DNA of 64,000 bases, from assembly GCA_964251965.1 (NCBI GenBank), contig CAXULQ010000005.1, forward strand, positions 209,258 through 273,257. The letters are read 5' to 3'. The DNA comes from Mucilaginibacter_A sp964251965. GTDB taxonomy: Bacteria > Bacteroidota > Bacteroidia > Sphingobacteriales > Sphingobacteriaceae. This document shows, in pieces, positions 1 to 9,248 of the stretch. A program made the translations under genes and the position numbers. A model generated the notes under the pieces. The model had not been told where the DNA came from and did no database searches. It saw only the letters and a program-made list of their open reading frames with translations. Each line of letters opens with the position of its first letter. Position 1 is the first letter of the stretch.

Positions 1-1
1 A

Positions 2-361
2 ACCGCCCTTGATGCAAAGCTGACTGGCTTGTTAAGTATTAATCACGAGGATATTGATTCTTTGGCCAACATTGGCGTAAGTCTATTGTCTAAATTAGAC
101 AAATTATATATGCAAGCTGATATAATAGGTAAAAGGGAAATTGTGAGTTCGATGTTCCCGGAAAAAATCGTTTTTGATGGCAAAGAACATCGAACTCCCC
201 GTGTGAACGAAGTTGCCCTTCATATTTACCAGATTTCTAAAGCATTAGGCCTAAAAAAAGAAGGGACAAGCCGTCATGATTTACGCTTGTCCCATATGGT
301 AGCCCGTAGGAAAATCGAACCCCCATCAATTAAAATGCTATTTTTATCAAGTCCTCTATGA
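2..361 (+). CDS. Large serine recombinase, C-terminal part (truncated by window start)
   Basis: The frame is open from the first bases, so the gene begins outside the window. The visible part resembles the C-terminal end of the recombinase at the right edge of the window: both have a KLTG segment, a helical stretch, then FPEK/YPEK, RTPRVNE/RTARVNE and a final GxKKxG motif. By that comparison the original protein ended near residue 85 of the visible part. The frame now runs about 25 codons further, through a hairpin and a tRNA-like sequence, so the native stop has probably been lost. Large serine recombinases integrate and excise mobile elements; the catalytic N-terminal domain is not visible here. 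Confidence 0.7.
   Translation, partial: TALDAKLTGLLSINHEDIDSLANIGVSLLSKLDKLYMQADIIGKREIVSSMFPEKIVFDGKEHRTPRVNEVALHIYQISKALGLKKEGTSRHDLRLSHMVARRKIEPPSIKMLFLSSPL
263..293 (+). terminator. Hairpin at end of recombinase gene
   Basis: A perfect 9-bp stem (GGGACAAGC with GCTTGTCCC) encloses a 13-nt loop. It has no strong T-run, but it lies exactly where the recombinase homology ends, as the hairpin at the right window edge does. Confidence 0.5.
298..324 (-). other. tRNA 3'-end-like attachment remnant
   Basis: Read on the minus strand this is a T-arm-like TTCGATT followed by TCCTACGGGCTACC. The ending GGGCTACC recurs beside terminators at 5.8 and 17.2 kb. No 5' half of a tRNA is present, so it is read as a degenerate attachment site of a mobile element rather than a tRNA gene. 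Confidence 0.5.
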
Positions 362-1163
362 AATACTTTGAGAATTGACCAGTCTGGGCTAGTTAATAGT
401 TCAGCAAAAGACAGTATAATACTAACTGCTCCCATTCCTCTTCCAAAGATATTCCCCGAACCTGTATATTGAAGTATCGGAGGTTTTGGCGCCAGATGCC
501 TTGTTCAAAACCTCATCTTCACCACAGTTTGAATGCTTCGCCAGTAAAACAGTGCGTCCGCCACTTTTCTTCGCCGCAACAGTTGCCATGCTTGGATAAC
601 TCTTTAACCTAATTGCCATACAACCATCTTTGCAAGACCATAGTAAGCGGTATAAGCGATCAGGTCCGTATACCCGTCATCATTTAGATCAACTTTTGTT
701 CAGTTTGCGAGACCATGCCCAATTGATGCATCCGCAGATTTTGTTGCTTCCAACAATGCATTTTTGCTCAATACTTTAATTGGCCAACGCTCTTATGGTT
801 TTACCGTAGGTAGTTATCAACTGAAATAATAAACTTCTCAACAGCAGCCTCATTTTGTTAATTATCTATCTTGTTGGCCTTACCGATTTCATAGTTAAAA
901 GTAACACTACAGCTACTAATGCTGGTAGTAATCTTTTCAATATAATCTAAGTTATAGTCAATCGTCAATTTTTCCTACAATACAATCAAAAGTCATTTTT
1001 ATGCCCGGTGTTTTCACGGTATTTTAAGCGTTAAATAACTGTGTAATTACCGTTTTATTCTCCCCGTGAAATCATAAAAGATTATTGAATTTCGGTCTAA
1101 GCACTCAATAGTTGGTTGCTGCCGGTGAAGCTGAAAACGGATTAGAGTAAGCAAACAATAATT
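362..1163. other. Mostly non-coding decayed stretch
   Basis: Apart from the FG-GAP fragment there is no convincing gene. Positions 1007-1017 carry GGTGTTTTCAC, the reverse complement of GTGAAAACACC, a motif that recurs upstream of three other operons in the window and may be a regulatory site for the small exported protein that follows. Confidence 0.4.
612..786 (-). pseudogene. Fragment of an FG-GAP/VCBS-type repeat protein
   Basis: Translating the minus strand gives KVDLNDDGYTDLIAY, which has the DxNxDGxxD calcium-loop pattern of FG-GAP/VCBS repeats. Upstream in the same frame there is about 25 residues of coding-like sequence ending in a stop codon, and after VVWQLG the frame closes again. 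This is a short broken piece of an exported repeat protein. Further debris may extend down to about position 420 in another frame. Confidence 0.45.
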
Positions 1164-1484
1164 ATGAAAAAAATGGCATTAATTGGGATGTTATGGTTGT
1201 CCCTATTTTCTTTAAACGCAAATGCGCAATCGGGTTATGTTGAAGGAAGAAACTACCAGCATCAATATTCTATCACCGATATCCCAGTTGGGCAAGCATA
1301 TTACCGGTATAGTTTTTTTGGCCAAATAATAGGTGTATTTCAAATGTGGAAGTCCGCCGAGTGGGATAGTGCTATAGGCACCCAGTACGTTTATGTTTGG
1401 GGTCGAAATGGATGGGAATACGTCTCCTATACTGGAAGCTATTATTGGTTCAATTGGGTCGTTTATGAAAAACGAGTTGGTTAA
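1164..1484 (+). CDS. Small exported protein of unknown function
   Basis: 106 residues. The first 22 form a clear Sec signal peptide: KK, a hydrophobic core, then NANAQ with likely cleavage after ANA. The mature part is about 84 residues, rich in Tyr, Trp and Gly (YYRYSFFGQ, YVYVWGRNGWEYVSY) and probably all beta. No family is recognised. It stands alone, with no partner gene on the same strand within 300 bp. Export to the periplasm or outside is a prediction from the signal peptide; the function is unknown. Confidence 0.7.
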   Translation: MKKMALIGMLWLSLFSLNANAQSGYVEGRNYQHQYSITDIPVGQAYYRYSFFGQIIGVFQMWKSAEWDSAIGTQYVYVWGRNGWEYVSYTGSYYWFNWVVYEKRVG

Positions 1485-1804
1485 TTGAATGACATCATTA
1501 CGTGTTCAGCAAGGATAATATGTTTATAAATGGTGCGATCTATAAAATTTGATGGGATATACTGTGAAGCATTACTAGTCTTTGCAAATGCAAATTAAAC
1601 CGACAATATTTTTAACGAAATTAAGCATTGCTCTTCAGTTGTTTTCTATGAAAAGGTTTATGAATATATTTATAACGATGTTAAGTGTCTCTACGAACTC
1701 TTAATTATATTAAAGTTAAGAGCAGGTAATCAAGTAAAATAGAAAGTGACTAAATGGCCACTATTAACAAATAATAACAAATTAACAATCAAAAAAATTT
1801 AATC
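1485..1804. other. Intergenic, nothing recognised
   Basis: AT-rich stretch between two small exported-protein genes. A run of A and T with TTAACAAT just before the next start may hold its promoter and translation signal. No gene or clear repeat was seen. Confidence 0.4.
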
Positions 1805-2266
1805 ATGAAAAATTCAAAATATTATTTAAAAACACTTCTGTTGTTAATCACAATCGGTATTTTTAATTCCGGGTGTAAAAAAGATCAAACACAAACAACA
1901 AGTTGTGTATCTCAAACATCCAGCGAATTATCAACTGTTAATGTTTTTGATGGTAGAATTGGTTCTCTTTATTATAATTTCGCAATTGCCAATTTTGCCT
2001 TTTCTCAAGCAGTTAACTCGTATTCTAATAATTGTGGGCAAACCACTTATGGTTCAACTAGTCTTGTCATCACCAATACGATCAATAAGACCATAACTAT
2101 CTCCTATAAGGTTATTGCTACTATTGGTATAGTAACCTGGACATATCAAAATGTTTCAGTAATAGCGCCAAATTCTGCAATGAATTTACAGGTTATAAAT
2201 TCTAATCAGCAAAGATTACACATAGGACAAATAATTATTCAACTCTCAAACATTGTTTATAGCTAG
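1805..2266 (+). CDS. Predicted lipoprotein of unknown function
   Basis: 153 residues starting MKNSKYYLK, followed by a hydrophobic stretch and a lipobox-like FNSGCKKD, so Cys24 is the likely lipidated residue and the protein should be membrane-anchored after export. The mature part is rich in Ser, Thr, Asn and Ile, contains two further Cys (SCVSQ, NNCGQ) that could pair, and looks like a small beta-sandwich. No family is recognised. Translation starts shortly after an A-rich leader with no strong Shine-Dalgarno, which is usual in Bacteroidota. Confidence 0.65.
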   Translation: MKNSKYYLKTLLLLITIGIFNSGCKKDQTQTTSCVSQTSSELSTVNVFDGRIGSLYYNFAIANFAFSQAVNSYSNNCGQTTYGSTSLVITNTINKTITISYKVIATIGIVTWTYQNVSVIAPNSAMNLQVINSNQQRLHIGQIIIQLSNIVYS

Positions 2267-2725
2267 TTTTTCAGTCTAAAGGCTTGGATACGAAATCAGT
2301 GCATTTTTTCACAAGACAATGGCGTCAGCGGTCTAGATATTGAGGTGTAGCATTCCGATGGTAGGTTATATGGTAAAAGGTAATGATGATAAACACTTAG
2401 CCGCAGCCAACTCAATAAGGTATTTGACAGATGCACCCAGGGTGAAATCTCTAACTTCAATTCTGATACCCCTAATTGTGCTTCACGATGCAGGGTTATT
2501 TTGTTTTACAAATAAAACTTTTTCTAATTCATAATAATTTCAAAAATTGCTACAATTAAGGCACATGGCATTGGAAGAACGAAAGCTAATTCATGTGTCT
2601 TAAATTATTAATAGCAACCCTTATGTCGATAACAACATTTGTTATCACATCTGGAAAAACTAAATATTGTAGGGTTTAATACCAAATAAGTTAAGATCGG
2701 AAATAGAAATTTTTAATAAGTTAGG
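2267..2725. other. Intergenic, nothing recognised
   Basis: Lies between a plus-strand lipoprotein gene and the end of a minus-strand operon. A 64-codon frame at 2340-2534 begins with a TTG codon and shows no domain, so it is not called. No convincing hairpin or repeat was found. Confidence 0.35.
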
Positions 2726-3412
2726 TTACAAATCAACTTTATGTTCTACACTTATAATACTGTTTTTGATTGCATACATTACTAATCCAACCCTTGATTT
2801 AATTTGTAACCGTTCGAACAAATTATCCCTATATCCATCAATAGTACGAGGACTAAGACACATTTTTTCTGCTATTTGTTTATAACTTAACTCGGTAGTC
2901 GTGTACTTTAAAAATTCAACTTCACGTTCACTTAAAGTCAATGGGTTTTTGATCTTTTTATTCTGGTCGATTTTATTGACAGTATTAATTAGGTGGCCCG
3001 TTACAAGCTCAGAATAATGAAATCCTTTTTGTTTTATTGAGTTTAGGGCAGCTTTTAGTTCAGATGGCTCAGCGTCTTTAAGTATATAACCTCTTGCACC
3101 ATTTCGGATCATATGTATTATTGCAGTTTCCGTGTCATACATACTTAATGCTAAAACCCTTATTTCAGGATATTGTATTTTAAGCCAAAGCGCTGTCTCA
3201 AAGCCATCTTTTTGAGGCATGTTTACATCAAGCAAAACGATATCTGGAAGGCTTTTAAAATTGAGCTTTTGGATTAACTCTTTACCATTATTTGCCTGAA
3301 GAATAACTTCATACCCTGCAAACGTATTGATTATGCCTGCTAATCCATTTCTGATTAATGCGTGATCATCAGCCAACGCTACTTTACAACTTTCCATATC
3401 ATAATTCCTCAC
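2726..3412 (-). CDS. NarL/FixJ-family response regulator (REC-LuxR HTH)
   Basis: 228 residues. An N-terminal receiver domain has the acidic pair D15-D16 (ADDH), a phospho-acceptor D62 in PDIVLLDVNMP, a Ser after LAL, and the Lys of YILKDA. A C-terminal LuxR-type HTH follows (LTLSEREVEFLKY, then KQIAEKMCLSPRTIDGYRDNLFERL). The start codon overlaps the end of the kinase gene by 14 nt, so the two are translationally coupled and form a cognate pair. The family binds DNA when phosphorylated. Its targets are unknown, but a palindromic GGGTGAAAACACCC upstream of its own operon is a candidate site. Confidence 0.92.
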   Translation of the reverse strand: MRNYDMESCKVALADDHALIRNGLAGIINTFAGYEVILQANNGKELIQKLNFKSLPDIVLLDVNMPQKDGFETALWLKIQYPEIRVLALSMYDTETAIIHMIRNGARGYILKDAEPSELKAALNSIKQKGFHYSELVTGHLINTVNKIDQNKKIKNPLTLSEREVEFLKYTTTELSYKQIAEKMCLSPRTIDGYRDNLFERLQIKSRVGLVMYAIKNSIISVEHKVDL

Positions 3413-4196
3413 CCTTAGGTAGTTCTATTATAATTTCAGTCCCTTTACTTAATTGGCTGTGAATAGAAATTGAGCCTCTAATTAGCGCCATTCTGTTCAC
3501 GACGTTTTTTAATCCTAATCCCGCAACATTATTGTTCTGTTGTTTAATGTTAGTTTGGTCAAAGCCAACACCATTATCTATTACTTTAAGAGTCAACCCT
3601 TCACTTTTGTATAAGATCTTAATGTTAATTTCTAAAGCTGCGGAATGTCTAACAATATTATGTAAAAGTTCTTGAATAACACGATAAATAACTAACTCCT
3701 TCTGCGACGGATATTTCTCCGGTGTTCCTGTTACGACGAAGTTTACTATATGATGTCCTGTTTTTTTTAATATTGTAAGCTGTTGCTCGACTGCCGACAA
3801 TAAGCCAATTTTTTCTATAAAATCTGTATTCAATGTTTTAGACAAATCCCTCAAATCTTGAATCACCTTTGTCAAATGATTTTTTGACTCCAGTAATTGG
3901 TCTTTTGTTGCAACTGGATTTTCAACATTTATAGTCATGATTATTAATTTAATAAAACTTAACGTCTGACCAATATTATCATGAATCTCCTGGCTAATAT
4001 TTTTAAACGTTTGTTCCTGGATTTCCAACTGTGTTTTGAGTATTTCCTGCGTATAAAAAGATTGCAGCACTTGTTTTTCTTTTTGATGGAGATAAAATCT
4101 TTTTTGATACAGAGATATAAATATTATAATAAATATTACGAGAAAAGACATCAAAGTAATACCGCCAATAATTAACTCTTGCTCATTGACCTTCAT
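3399..4196 (-). CDS. LiaS/NarX-type sensor histidine kinase
   Basis: 265 residues. One N-terminal membrane helix (about 8-29) is followed by a coiled-coil linker, then a HisKA_3 dimerisation domain with phospho-acceptor His72 in QEIHDNIGQ. The C-terminal HATPase domain shows an N-box (QELLHNIVRHS), DNGVGFD and GLGLKNV. There is no periplasmic sensor domain, so the signal probably comes through the membrane helix or the membrane protein encoded just upstream. It should phosphorylate the response regulator encoded downstream. The gene lies 5 bp after the membrane-protein gene in the same operon. Confidence 0.9.
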   Translation of the reverse strand: MKVNEQELIIGGITLMSFLVIFIIIFISLYQKRFYLHQKEKQVLQSFYTQEILKTQLEIQEQTFKNISQEIHDNIGQTLSFIKLIIMTINVENPVATKDQLLESKNHLTKVIQDLRDLSKTLNTDFIEKIGLLSAVEQQLTILKKTGHHIVNFVVTGTPEKYPSQKELVIYRVIQELLHNIVRHSAALEINIKILYKSEGLTLKVIDNGVGFDQTNIKQQNNNVAGLGLKNVVNRMALIRGSISIHSQLSKGTEIIIELPKGEEL

Positions 4197-4201
4197 AAAA
4201 T

Positions 4202-4840
4202 TTAAAATTCCTCTGTTTTACGATTAATCCACATGCCTATTGTAAATGCCAAGTAGAGTAGGGTATTAAGTGTACTATGGAGGTTCCAAAGACCTACATA
4301 AGATTCTTTATGATGAGTTTTATTATAAAAGGCAAATAGAAAATAAGTACAAGGAGCATAAATTAAAATTCCGATACAAAACCAAAAAATGGGTTGTTTT
4401 TCCAGCCTTGTGATTTCATCTCTTTTATACTTTTCATAGAATAAGATTAGTACCCAGATTACCTGAACTAGATTATCGAGGCAAACAAGTTCGAAAAAGA
4501 ATCTCGATTTGATACCTTCCCAATAAAAGAAACTCGCTATCACAAGCAACTGAACGGCATAAAGCATAATACCTATTGTTTTAGAATAGGTAGTCTTAGT
4601 ATTATAAAGAAACAAATACGCCCAAAAAGATATATCGATTACGGTATAAAGGTTATAAAAGGAATTTATAATATTTTTGAATAAAAAAACGGAACTTACC
4701 TGAGAAGCTGAGGCAAAAGCTAGTAGAATTAGAATAATTTTAGAATTATTGTCCAAAAACTTCACTAAAAGTAAACCTGATATAAATGGAATAAATACCG
4801 AGTAAACAGATAGTTGGTATAATCCATTAAAAATTATCAT
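4202..4840 (-). CDS. Polytopic membrane protein in kinase operon
   Basis: About 212 residues with six or seven hydrophobic segments (for example VFIPFISGLLL, IILILLAFASA, YAVQLLVIASFFYW, WFCIGILIYAPC, LYLAFTIGMWI). An upstream in-frame Met would add 32 charged residues that lie wholly inside the previous gene, so the start was placed at MIIFNGLYQL, giving a 14-nt overlap with the gene upstream. The position just before an histidine kinase lacking a sensor domain suggests it is the membrane sensor part of that system. This is inference; the family is not recognised. Confidence 0.7.
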   Translation of the reverse strand: MIIFNGLYQLSVYSVFIPFISGLLLVKFLDNNSKIILILLAFASASQVSSVFLFKNIINSFYNLYTVIDISFWAYLFLYNTKTTYSKTIGIMLYAVQLLVIASFFYWEGIKSRFFFELVCLDNLVQVIWVLILFYEKYKRDEITRLEKQPIFWFCIGILIYAPCTYFLFAFYNKTHHKESYVGLWNLHSTLNTLLYLAFTIGMWINRKTEEF

Positions 4841-5240
4841 CCAAAATATTAAAGGGTTTATCTTTATTTTTTTCGGAATACATCTCCCTACCGGTTGGCC
4901 ACTCCACTGCAGCAAAATCTTTTGATGCAATAACATTCGTTACATGATTGACTACTCCATTTTCATCGTGGGTCGCTTGACATGCTACTAATACAAGAGT
5001 TGGCATGTTTTTGCTATTAAAACCATAGTAAACTCGCAGCCCATTTACATTTGCGTCAATATTAAAAAGCTCTAATACTTTATCTTTTTCAAAGATGTAA
5101 GAACCAATTTCTGAGTTGTAATACTCCTTAGCTTTTGCAGACAGCGTATTAGATTTTTCTTTTAACTCCTTCGGGAAATTCATAAAATCAGATATTTCCT
5201 TGTTAGCTTCTTCCACTGGGATTTTGATTGATTCAAGCAT
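4827..5240 (-). CDS. Conserved-looking cytosolic protein, first gene of kinase operon
   Basis: 137 residues, no signal peptide or membrane helix. The N-terminal half is helical and charged (KELKEKSNTLSAKAKEYY); the C-terminal half looks alpha/beta (LRVYYGFNSKNMPTLVLVACQ). No domain is recognised. It is the promoter-proximal gene of the operon that continues with a membrane protein, a kinase and a response regulator, each overlapping or nearly touching the next. It could be a target or accessory protein of that system. Confidence 0.65.
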   Translation of the reverse strand: MLESIKIPVEEANKEISDFMNFPKELKEKSNTLSAKAKEYYNSEIGSYIFEKDKVLELFNIDANVNGLRVYYGFNSKNMPTLVLVACQATHDENGVVNHVTNVIASKDFAAVEWPTGREMYSEKNKDKPFNILDDNF

Positions 5241-5326
5241 GATTTTTTAAATTAGAGTTACGATGGTTTTATAATTAGCACTATCTAAATTTATTGCAAT
5301 ATAAATTGAAAAAAGCAATAAATCAT

Positions 5327-5340
5327 GGGTGAAAACACCC
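5327..5340. promoter_or_regulatory. Palindromic operator candidate upstream of kinase operon
   Basis: A near-perfect palindrome, GGGTGAAAACACCC, lies about 90 bp upstream of the first gene of the two-component operon. Related GTRAAAACACC arms occur at 1007, 40464, 40487 and 43134, each upstream of another operon. Autoregulation by the LuxR-type regulator is possible but not shown. Confidence 0.4.
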
Positions 5341-5765
5341 TATTTATTATTTTTAAAATCATTGATAATAGTTGGCGTTGAAAGGTAAGCGAGTATGATT
5401 TTTCTATTTGATAATTATAGTCTAAAAGACTGAATACCCGCTGGAGAGATGAAACTTATCGGTCAAAAATTTAGAAAAAATCTCACGTCTCCGATGATCT
5501 TTCCCAATTCTTGGAGCATGAAGAAGATAAATCTTTTATTCTCACCTTTGTTGAAAATATAGAGACTAAAATTTTCTCGATCGAATTTATTTTCAAATCG
5601 TACCTTTTGCGGTAGCGACATATACCTACAAATATGATTAGATGGTATTTAACGATTCAACTAAAAGTGAATTAGATGATACGAAGGTTCTTCAATCTAT
5701 TAATGAAGAAGTTCGATAACTGTGTATTAAAGGCAGATGGTAGCGAAAAGTTGTAAATCTGCCAA

Positions 5766-5799
5766 TAAATGATTCGACTTTAGTCCTATTTGGGCTACC
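5766..5799 (+). other. tRNA 3'-end-like attachment remnant
   Basis: The sequence GATTCGACTTTAGTCC, then TATTTGGGCTACC, matches the copy at 17.2 kb almost base for base over about 27 nt. It is followed at once by a terminator. Without a 5' half it is read as an attachment-site scar. Confidence 0.55.
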
Positions 5800-5809
5800 T
5801 GATACAATG

Positions 5810-5840
5810 AACCCATTTTTCTAAGGTAGAAAGATGGGTT
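5810..5840 (+). terminator. Intrinsic terminator after attachment remnant
   Basis: A 13-bp stem with one mismatch (AACCCATTTTTCT with AGAAAGATGGGTT), a 5-nt loop, then a T-rich tail. The pairing of tRNA 3'-end remnant and terminator is repeated at 17.2 kb. Confidence 0.75.
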
Positions 5841-6114
5841 TTTATTTTAAACAAGTATTTCTTGTAGTATTTAAGCAGAAAAGAGCACGTTTTTGGTTCG
5901 AGTACTGTTAGGTTAGGCAATAGGACTATCGAACCATTAGGTAAATTCAACTCACGATATTATAGTTAAAAAACACTGTTGTTATATTTAAAAAGAGGAT
6001 CTTTCTAAAAGGTCCATTAGTAAAATGCAGGTCACCATAAGGTAAATAGCAGTCATAGACATTTACTAAAGTTTAAGTTGAAACTTAGCCAGTCTTGACT
6101 TAATAATAGAAATG

Positions 6115-9100
6115 TTATTCATTATGTAGAGCAAATAGCAAATACGGTATTGCTTCCACCAATGAAACATCTTTTATCTTCTCATTAAAATATTCGTTAC
6201 CATAACTTCCTTCAAAAAGCGCATTAAAAGGTAATAAGTCTATATGTAACTTTTGCTCCTGAAAGTAACTTTTGTATTCTTTAAATTCTTCATCTTTACT
6301 ATTCCAATGGCTTACTGTTTTTGCATGGTCAATATCTAAAAGTGGGTCGAAATCCTGGGCAGGTAAAAACCCTTCTAATAGTTTCTCTGCACACCACCGG
6401 TGATGTTCAACTTTAGCCATTGCTGCAATCTTATCCGAATAGCCACTTTTTGATATTTCAGTAAATGCCAATAAAAAGCTGGTAAAAGTTTGCTTGTCTT
6501 TTATAATTTCTGATAGCATTTTATAAGTGTAGCCTAACAGGTAAAGCTTTACCCAAAGATGATCGACAGCATATCGGTTGGATTCCTTTTGAGTAATCGT
6601 AAGCTTTTTCCAACGATGTATAGCCTCTTGTTCTAAATTGTCTATTTCCTCGTTAGAGTTCGTCTTTTCCAACCAAAATTTTTTTCGTTCCTCATATAAT
6701 TGATTAGTGTCTTTCTGCTTCCCGTCATCATTAATCACTTTGTCATGATCGTACCAAATATTAATAAGTTTAGGTAGCAATTCGTCTGATCTGCTGGTAA
6801 TAGCATCTACTGTACATTCATCTGTTAAACTTCCAAAGAAAATAACCAGGGAATTAGGTATTTTAGAGTTTACAACATGCTCTACGTATTGCACTTCGTC
6901 TTTGTCGTACAAATTGTAATGGCAAAAGCATTGTACATCACATTGTGGCGTAACTGATAGAACCTGACCTTGTAAATGTTGTATTTTAGGAAGAATAGCA
7001 TGTAAATATGCAGCCGATTGCATAGACAGTGGCAGGCAAAAGTAAATGCTTGTTACATGCTTGTTGATGATTGCTTCATGAATAGATTTATCACTAAAAT
7101 AAGCTTCGTCTGATAAAGGTAGTTCTTCAAAGGTTAAAACGCCTTTCGGGAATATTTCCGACCTGATTTTTTCGGCAAAAGTTTTTTTATAAACATAGTT
7201 AAGTTCTTCCTCATACCAAAGCACCGGATACTTTTTATAAAATTCTTCTGCCTTTTCCTTGTGACTGCTTGTAAAAACAGTTATTTTCAATTCCTTTCCT
7301 TCTGTATAAAAACCGGAACGCAGGCAGGATAAAACAATTTGTTCTGCCATTTCCCCAAAGCCAAATACAAATACTTCTGCGGTTTCAACGCTTTCATCAT
7401 GGTTAAAACGGCAAATAGGATATTTTAAAAGCAAACGCCTTGCTGTATTTTCATAAATGTTAAAAACATGATAAGCTGTATGGTCTGTATCAGGATGAGT
7501 TTTACAAACAAAATCTTTGTAACGGCTATCGCTTAAATGGATATACCTGTCCTTTTCCACTGATTTTTTCAGCTTCCGGTTTAATTTCCCGGACTTTAAC
7601 TGTGCCAGTTCCTGTAAAGATCTAATGTTATTTACATCGTCATCATTCAAAAAAAATACTTTTTCTGCATTTACTGCTTTGATCTTGGAAAGTGCATCTG
7701 CCGAATAGCTATTTGCTTTATATACTAAAATCCCTTTTTTTTCTGCTTCCGCCATTTTATTGGCATCAGGTTCTCCATCAATAATTACTACGCTTTTGCT
7801 TTGCCGTTTCAGGTCTTTAGCCAAACTGTAGCTTTTATCGTTTAAACCGGTCAATATATAAAACGGCCTTCCCCAGAATGCCCGCCAGCTTATTTTCATC
7901 CTGACTTTGTGATTTTTACTTATTGCCAATAAATAGGCAATAAAAAAAGCATACAATAAAAAAAGCAACCCGGTCCAACGCGTAAGGGTTAATTGCCAGG
8001 GTACTTTTTCAGGATCAATATAGAAGGAAGAATCAAGGGTAAGCAGGTTAAGTGCGCTAAAAAAATCATCAGTTTGAGGCCAGCGCTCGGCCGAATGGTA
8101 ATCCCAGTTATAATTCTTGATTACCTGATTATTTATTTCTGCTTTCTTTATTTTTGGATTTGCCTTTTCTGATTTCTTTAGGGTATTTACAAATCCATTG
8201 TTACTGGTAGAATCCTTTTTCCATTCTTTAAAATGGCGCTGATTTTTAAAACCCAAACTGCCTAAGCCAACAGTTAACAGCACGAGTGCGCCAGGAAGCA
8301 AATAATGGAGGAATAAAACGTGATGATACCAGGATTTAACTTTCATCCAGAATCGCTGCCAGCGATTTCCTTTATAAGAAATAAGGGGAAATGGCGTTAT
8401 GCCGGTTTCGTAAATTCCGGCATTAGGCACGCCTTTGGCTTCCGAGGCCGGAAACCTGCCTAAAGGAAAGGGATTTTTACCACGCGGGGAAACAATTTGG
8501 TACAAACGCCCTTTTGGTCTGCGCCAGGTTTTCTTCCAATGGTTAAGTTCTTGTTTGTCAAAAATCTCTTTTTTGCGCTTGTTAAAAGCAACGAAGTTAC
8601 CTTTAAAGTCTTTTTGATGTAAAGCAATATGTACTGTTTCGGAAGTGCCGCCGGTTTTGCCATTATCGACGCCGTCCCAAAGGGCGATAATATAATCGCT
8701 GCGACCAGCAATTAATTTGGCATTTTCTGCATGAATATCCTGTACAATGCTTTTAAACTCCGCCTCCTGTTTTTCTTTGTTGATGTTTTGCTTAGCTGCT
8801 TCTTCCAGTTTTTTTTCCAAAGAACGGTTGCGTAAATAGTACTTTTTAAATCCGGGTTGATTTTCCTGGCTATTTAACCATTCCTGGTTGGGTTTAAAAT
8901 CTTGTAAATGCTCTTTATCACACTGATAGTTTACTAATTGAACGCCTGCAATTTCAATTCCTAAACGGGCAGCTATATTAGCGGCTAACTGGTCGGCTCC
9001 TTTTGCGCCGAGGCAAAGCAGGGCAATTTTTTTATTCTTAATTTTTATTTTTTTTAAAATTTCCTCTATCTGTTTAGTTAACTTTTCCTTTTCCAGCAAG

Positions 9101-9171
9101 TCTATATGCCCGGTAACACCAATTAAAAAAGTATTTGGTAGGAATTTTTTAACAGAAACACTTGAATTCAT
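6115..9171 (-). CDS. SLOG-2TM-RCK/TrkA-N-RyR membrane protein
   Basis: 1018 residues with an unusual domain order. Residues about 10-200 form a SLOG-type Rossmannoid domain (FLIGVTGHIDLL, CLGAKGADQLAANIA, ALWDGVDNGKTGGTSE). Membrane helices lie near 286-310 (YLLPGALVLLTVGLG) and 395-418 (GLLFLLYAFFIAYLLAIS). They are followed by a TrkA-N/RCK-like domain (FYILTGLNDKSYSLAKDL, then VVIIDGEPDANKMAE) and a second one (VFVFGFGEMAEQIVLSCL). Near 910-985 is a RyR-like repeat (KVEHHRWCAEKLLEGF). SLOG domains sense or process nucleotide-derived ligands in conflict systems, and RCK domains gate ion channels. Membrane-potential or ion-flux effector action is inferred. Last gene of a minus-strand locus, 78 bp after the STAND gene. 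Confidence 0.75.
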   Translation of the reverse strand: MNSSVSVKKFLPNTFLIGVTGHIDLLEKEKLTKQIEEILKKIKIKNKKIALLCLGAKGADQLAANIAARLGIEIAGVQLVNYQCDKEHLQDFKPNQEWLNSQENQPGFKKYYLRNRSLEKKLEEAAKQNINKEKQEAEFKSIVQDIHAENAKLIAGRSDYIIALWDGVDNGKTGGTSETVHIALHQKDFKGNFVAFNKRKKEIFDKQELNHWKKTWRRPKGRLYQIVSPRGKNPFPLGRFPASEAKGVPNAGIYETGITPFPLISYKGNRWQRFWMKVKSWYHHVLFLHYLLPGALVLLTVGLGSLGFKNQRHFKEWKKDSTSNNGFVNTLKKSEKANPKIKKAEINNQVIKNYNWDYHSAERWPQTDDFFSALNLLTLDSSFYIDPEKVPWQLTLTRWTGLLFLLYAFFIAYLLAISKNHKVRMKISWRAFWGRPFYILTGLNDKSYSLAKDLKRQSKSVVIIDGEPDANKMAEAEKKGILVYKANSYSADALSKIKAVNAEKVFFLNDDDVNNIRSLQELAQLKSGKLNRKLKKSVEKDRYIHLSDSRYKDFVCKTHPDTDHTAYHVFNIYENTARRLLLKYPICRFNHDESVETAEVFVFGFGEMAEQIVLSCLRSGFYTEGKELKITVFTSSHKEKAEEFYKKYPVLWYEEELNYVYKKTFAEKIRSEIFPKGVLTFEELPLSDEAYFSDKSIHEAIINKHVTSIYFCLPLSMQSAAYLHAILPKIQHLQGQVLSVTPQCDVQCFCHYNLYDKDEVQYVEHVVNSKIPNSLVIFFGSLTDECTVDAITSRSDELLPKLINIWYDHDKVINDDGKQKDTNQLYEERKKFWLEKTNSNEEIDNLEQEAIHRWKKLTITQKESNRYAVDHLWVKLYLLGYTYKMLSEIIKDKQTFTSFLLAFTEISKSGYSDKIAAMAKVEHHRWCAEKLLEGFLPAQDFDPLLDIDHAKTVSHWNSKDEEFKEYKSYFQEQKLHIDLLPFNALFEGSYGNEYFNEKIKDVSLVEAIPYLLFALHNE

Positions 9172-9248
9172 CTTACTAAAACATTAAATATTAGTGCTAA
9201 AAGAAGCACAGTATTTTTCGAAAGAAACATCAATCAAATTATATTCGA

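Larger units (their letters stand above)
5241..6114. other. Insertion-scarred intergenic region
   Basis: Contains the operator candidate, an attachment-like tRNA remnant and a terminator hairpin. Downstream, near 5895-5940, are two T-arm-like pieces (GGTTCGA and TCGAACC) in opposite orientation. Short frames around 5640-5720 look like gene debris. No intact gene was seen. Confidence 0.4.

Noticed and set aside
2340..2534. 64-codon plus-strand frame
   Set aside because: TTG start, no ribosome site, no domain, and mixed composition in a decayed region.
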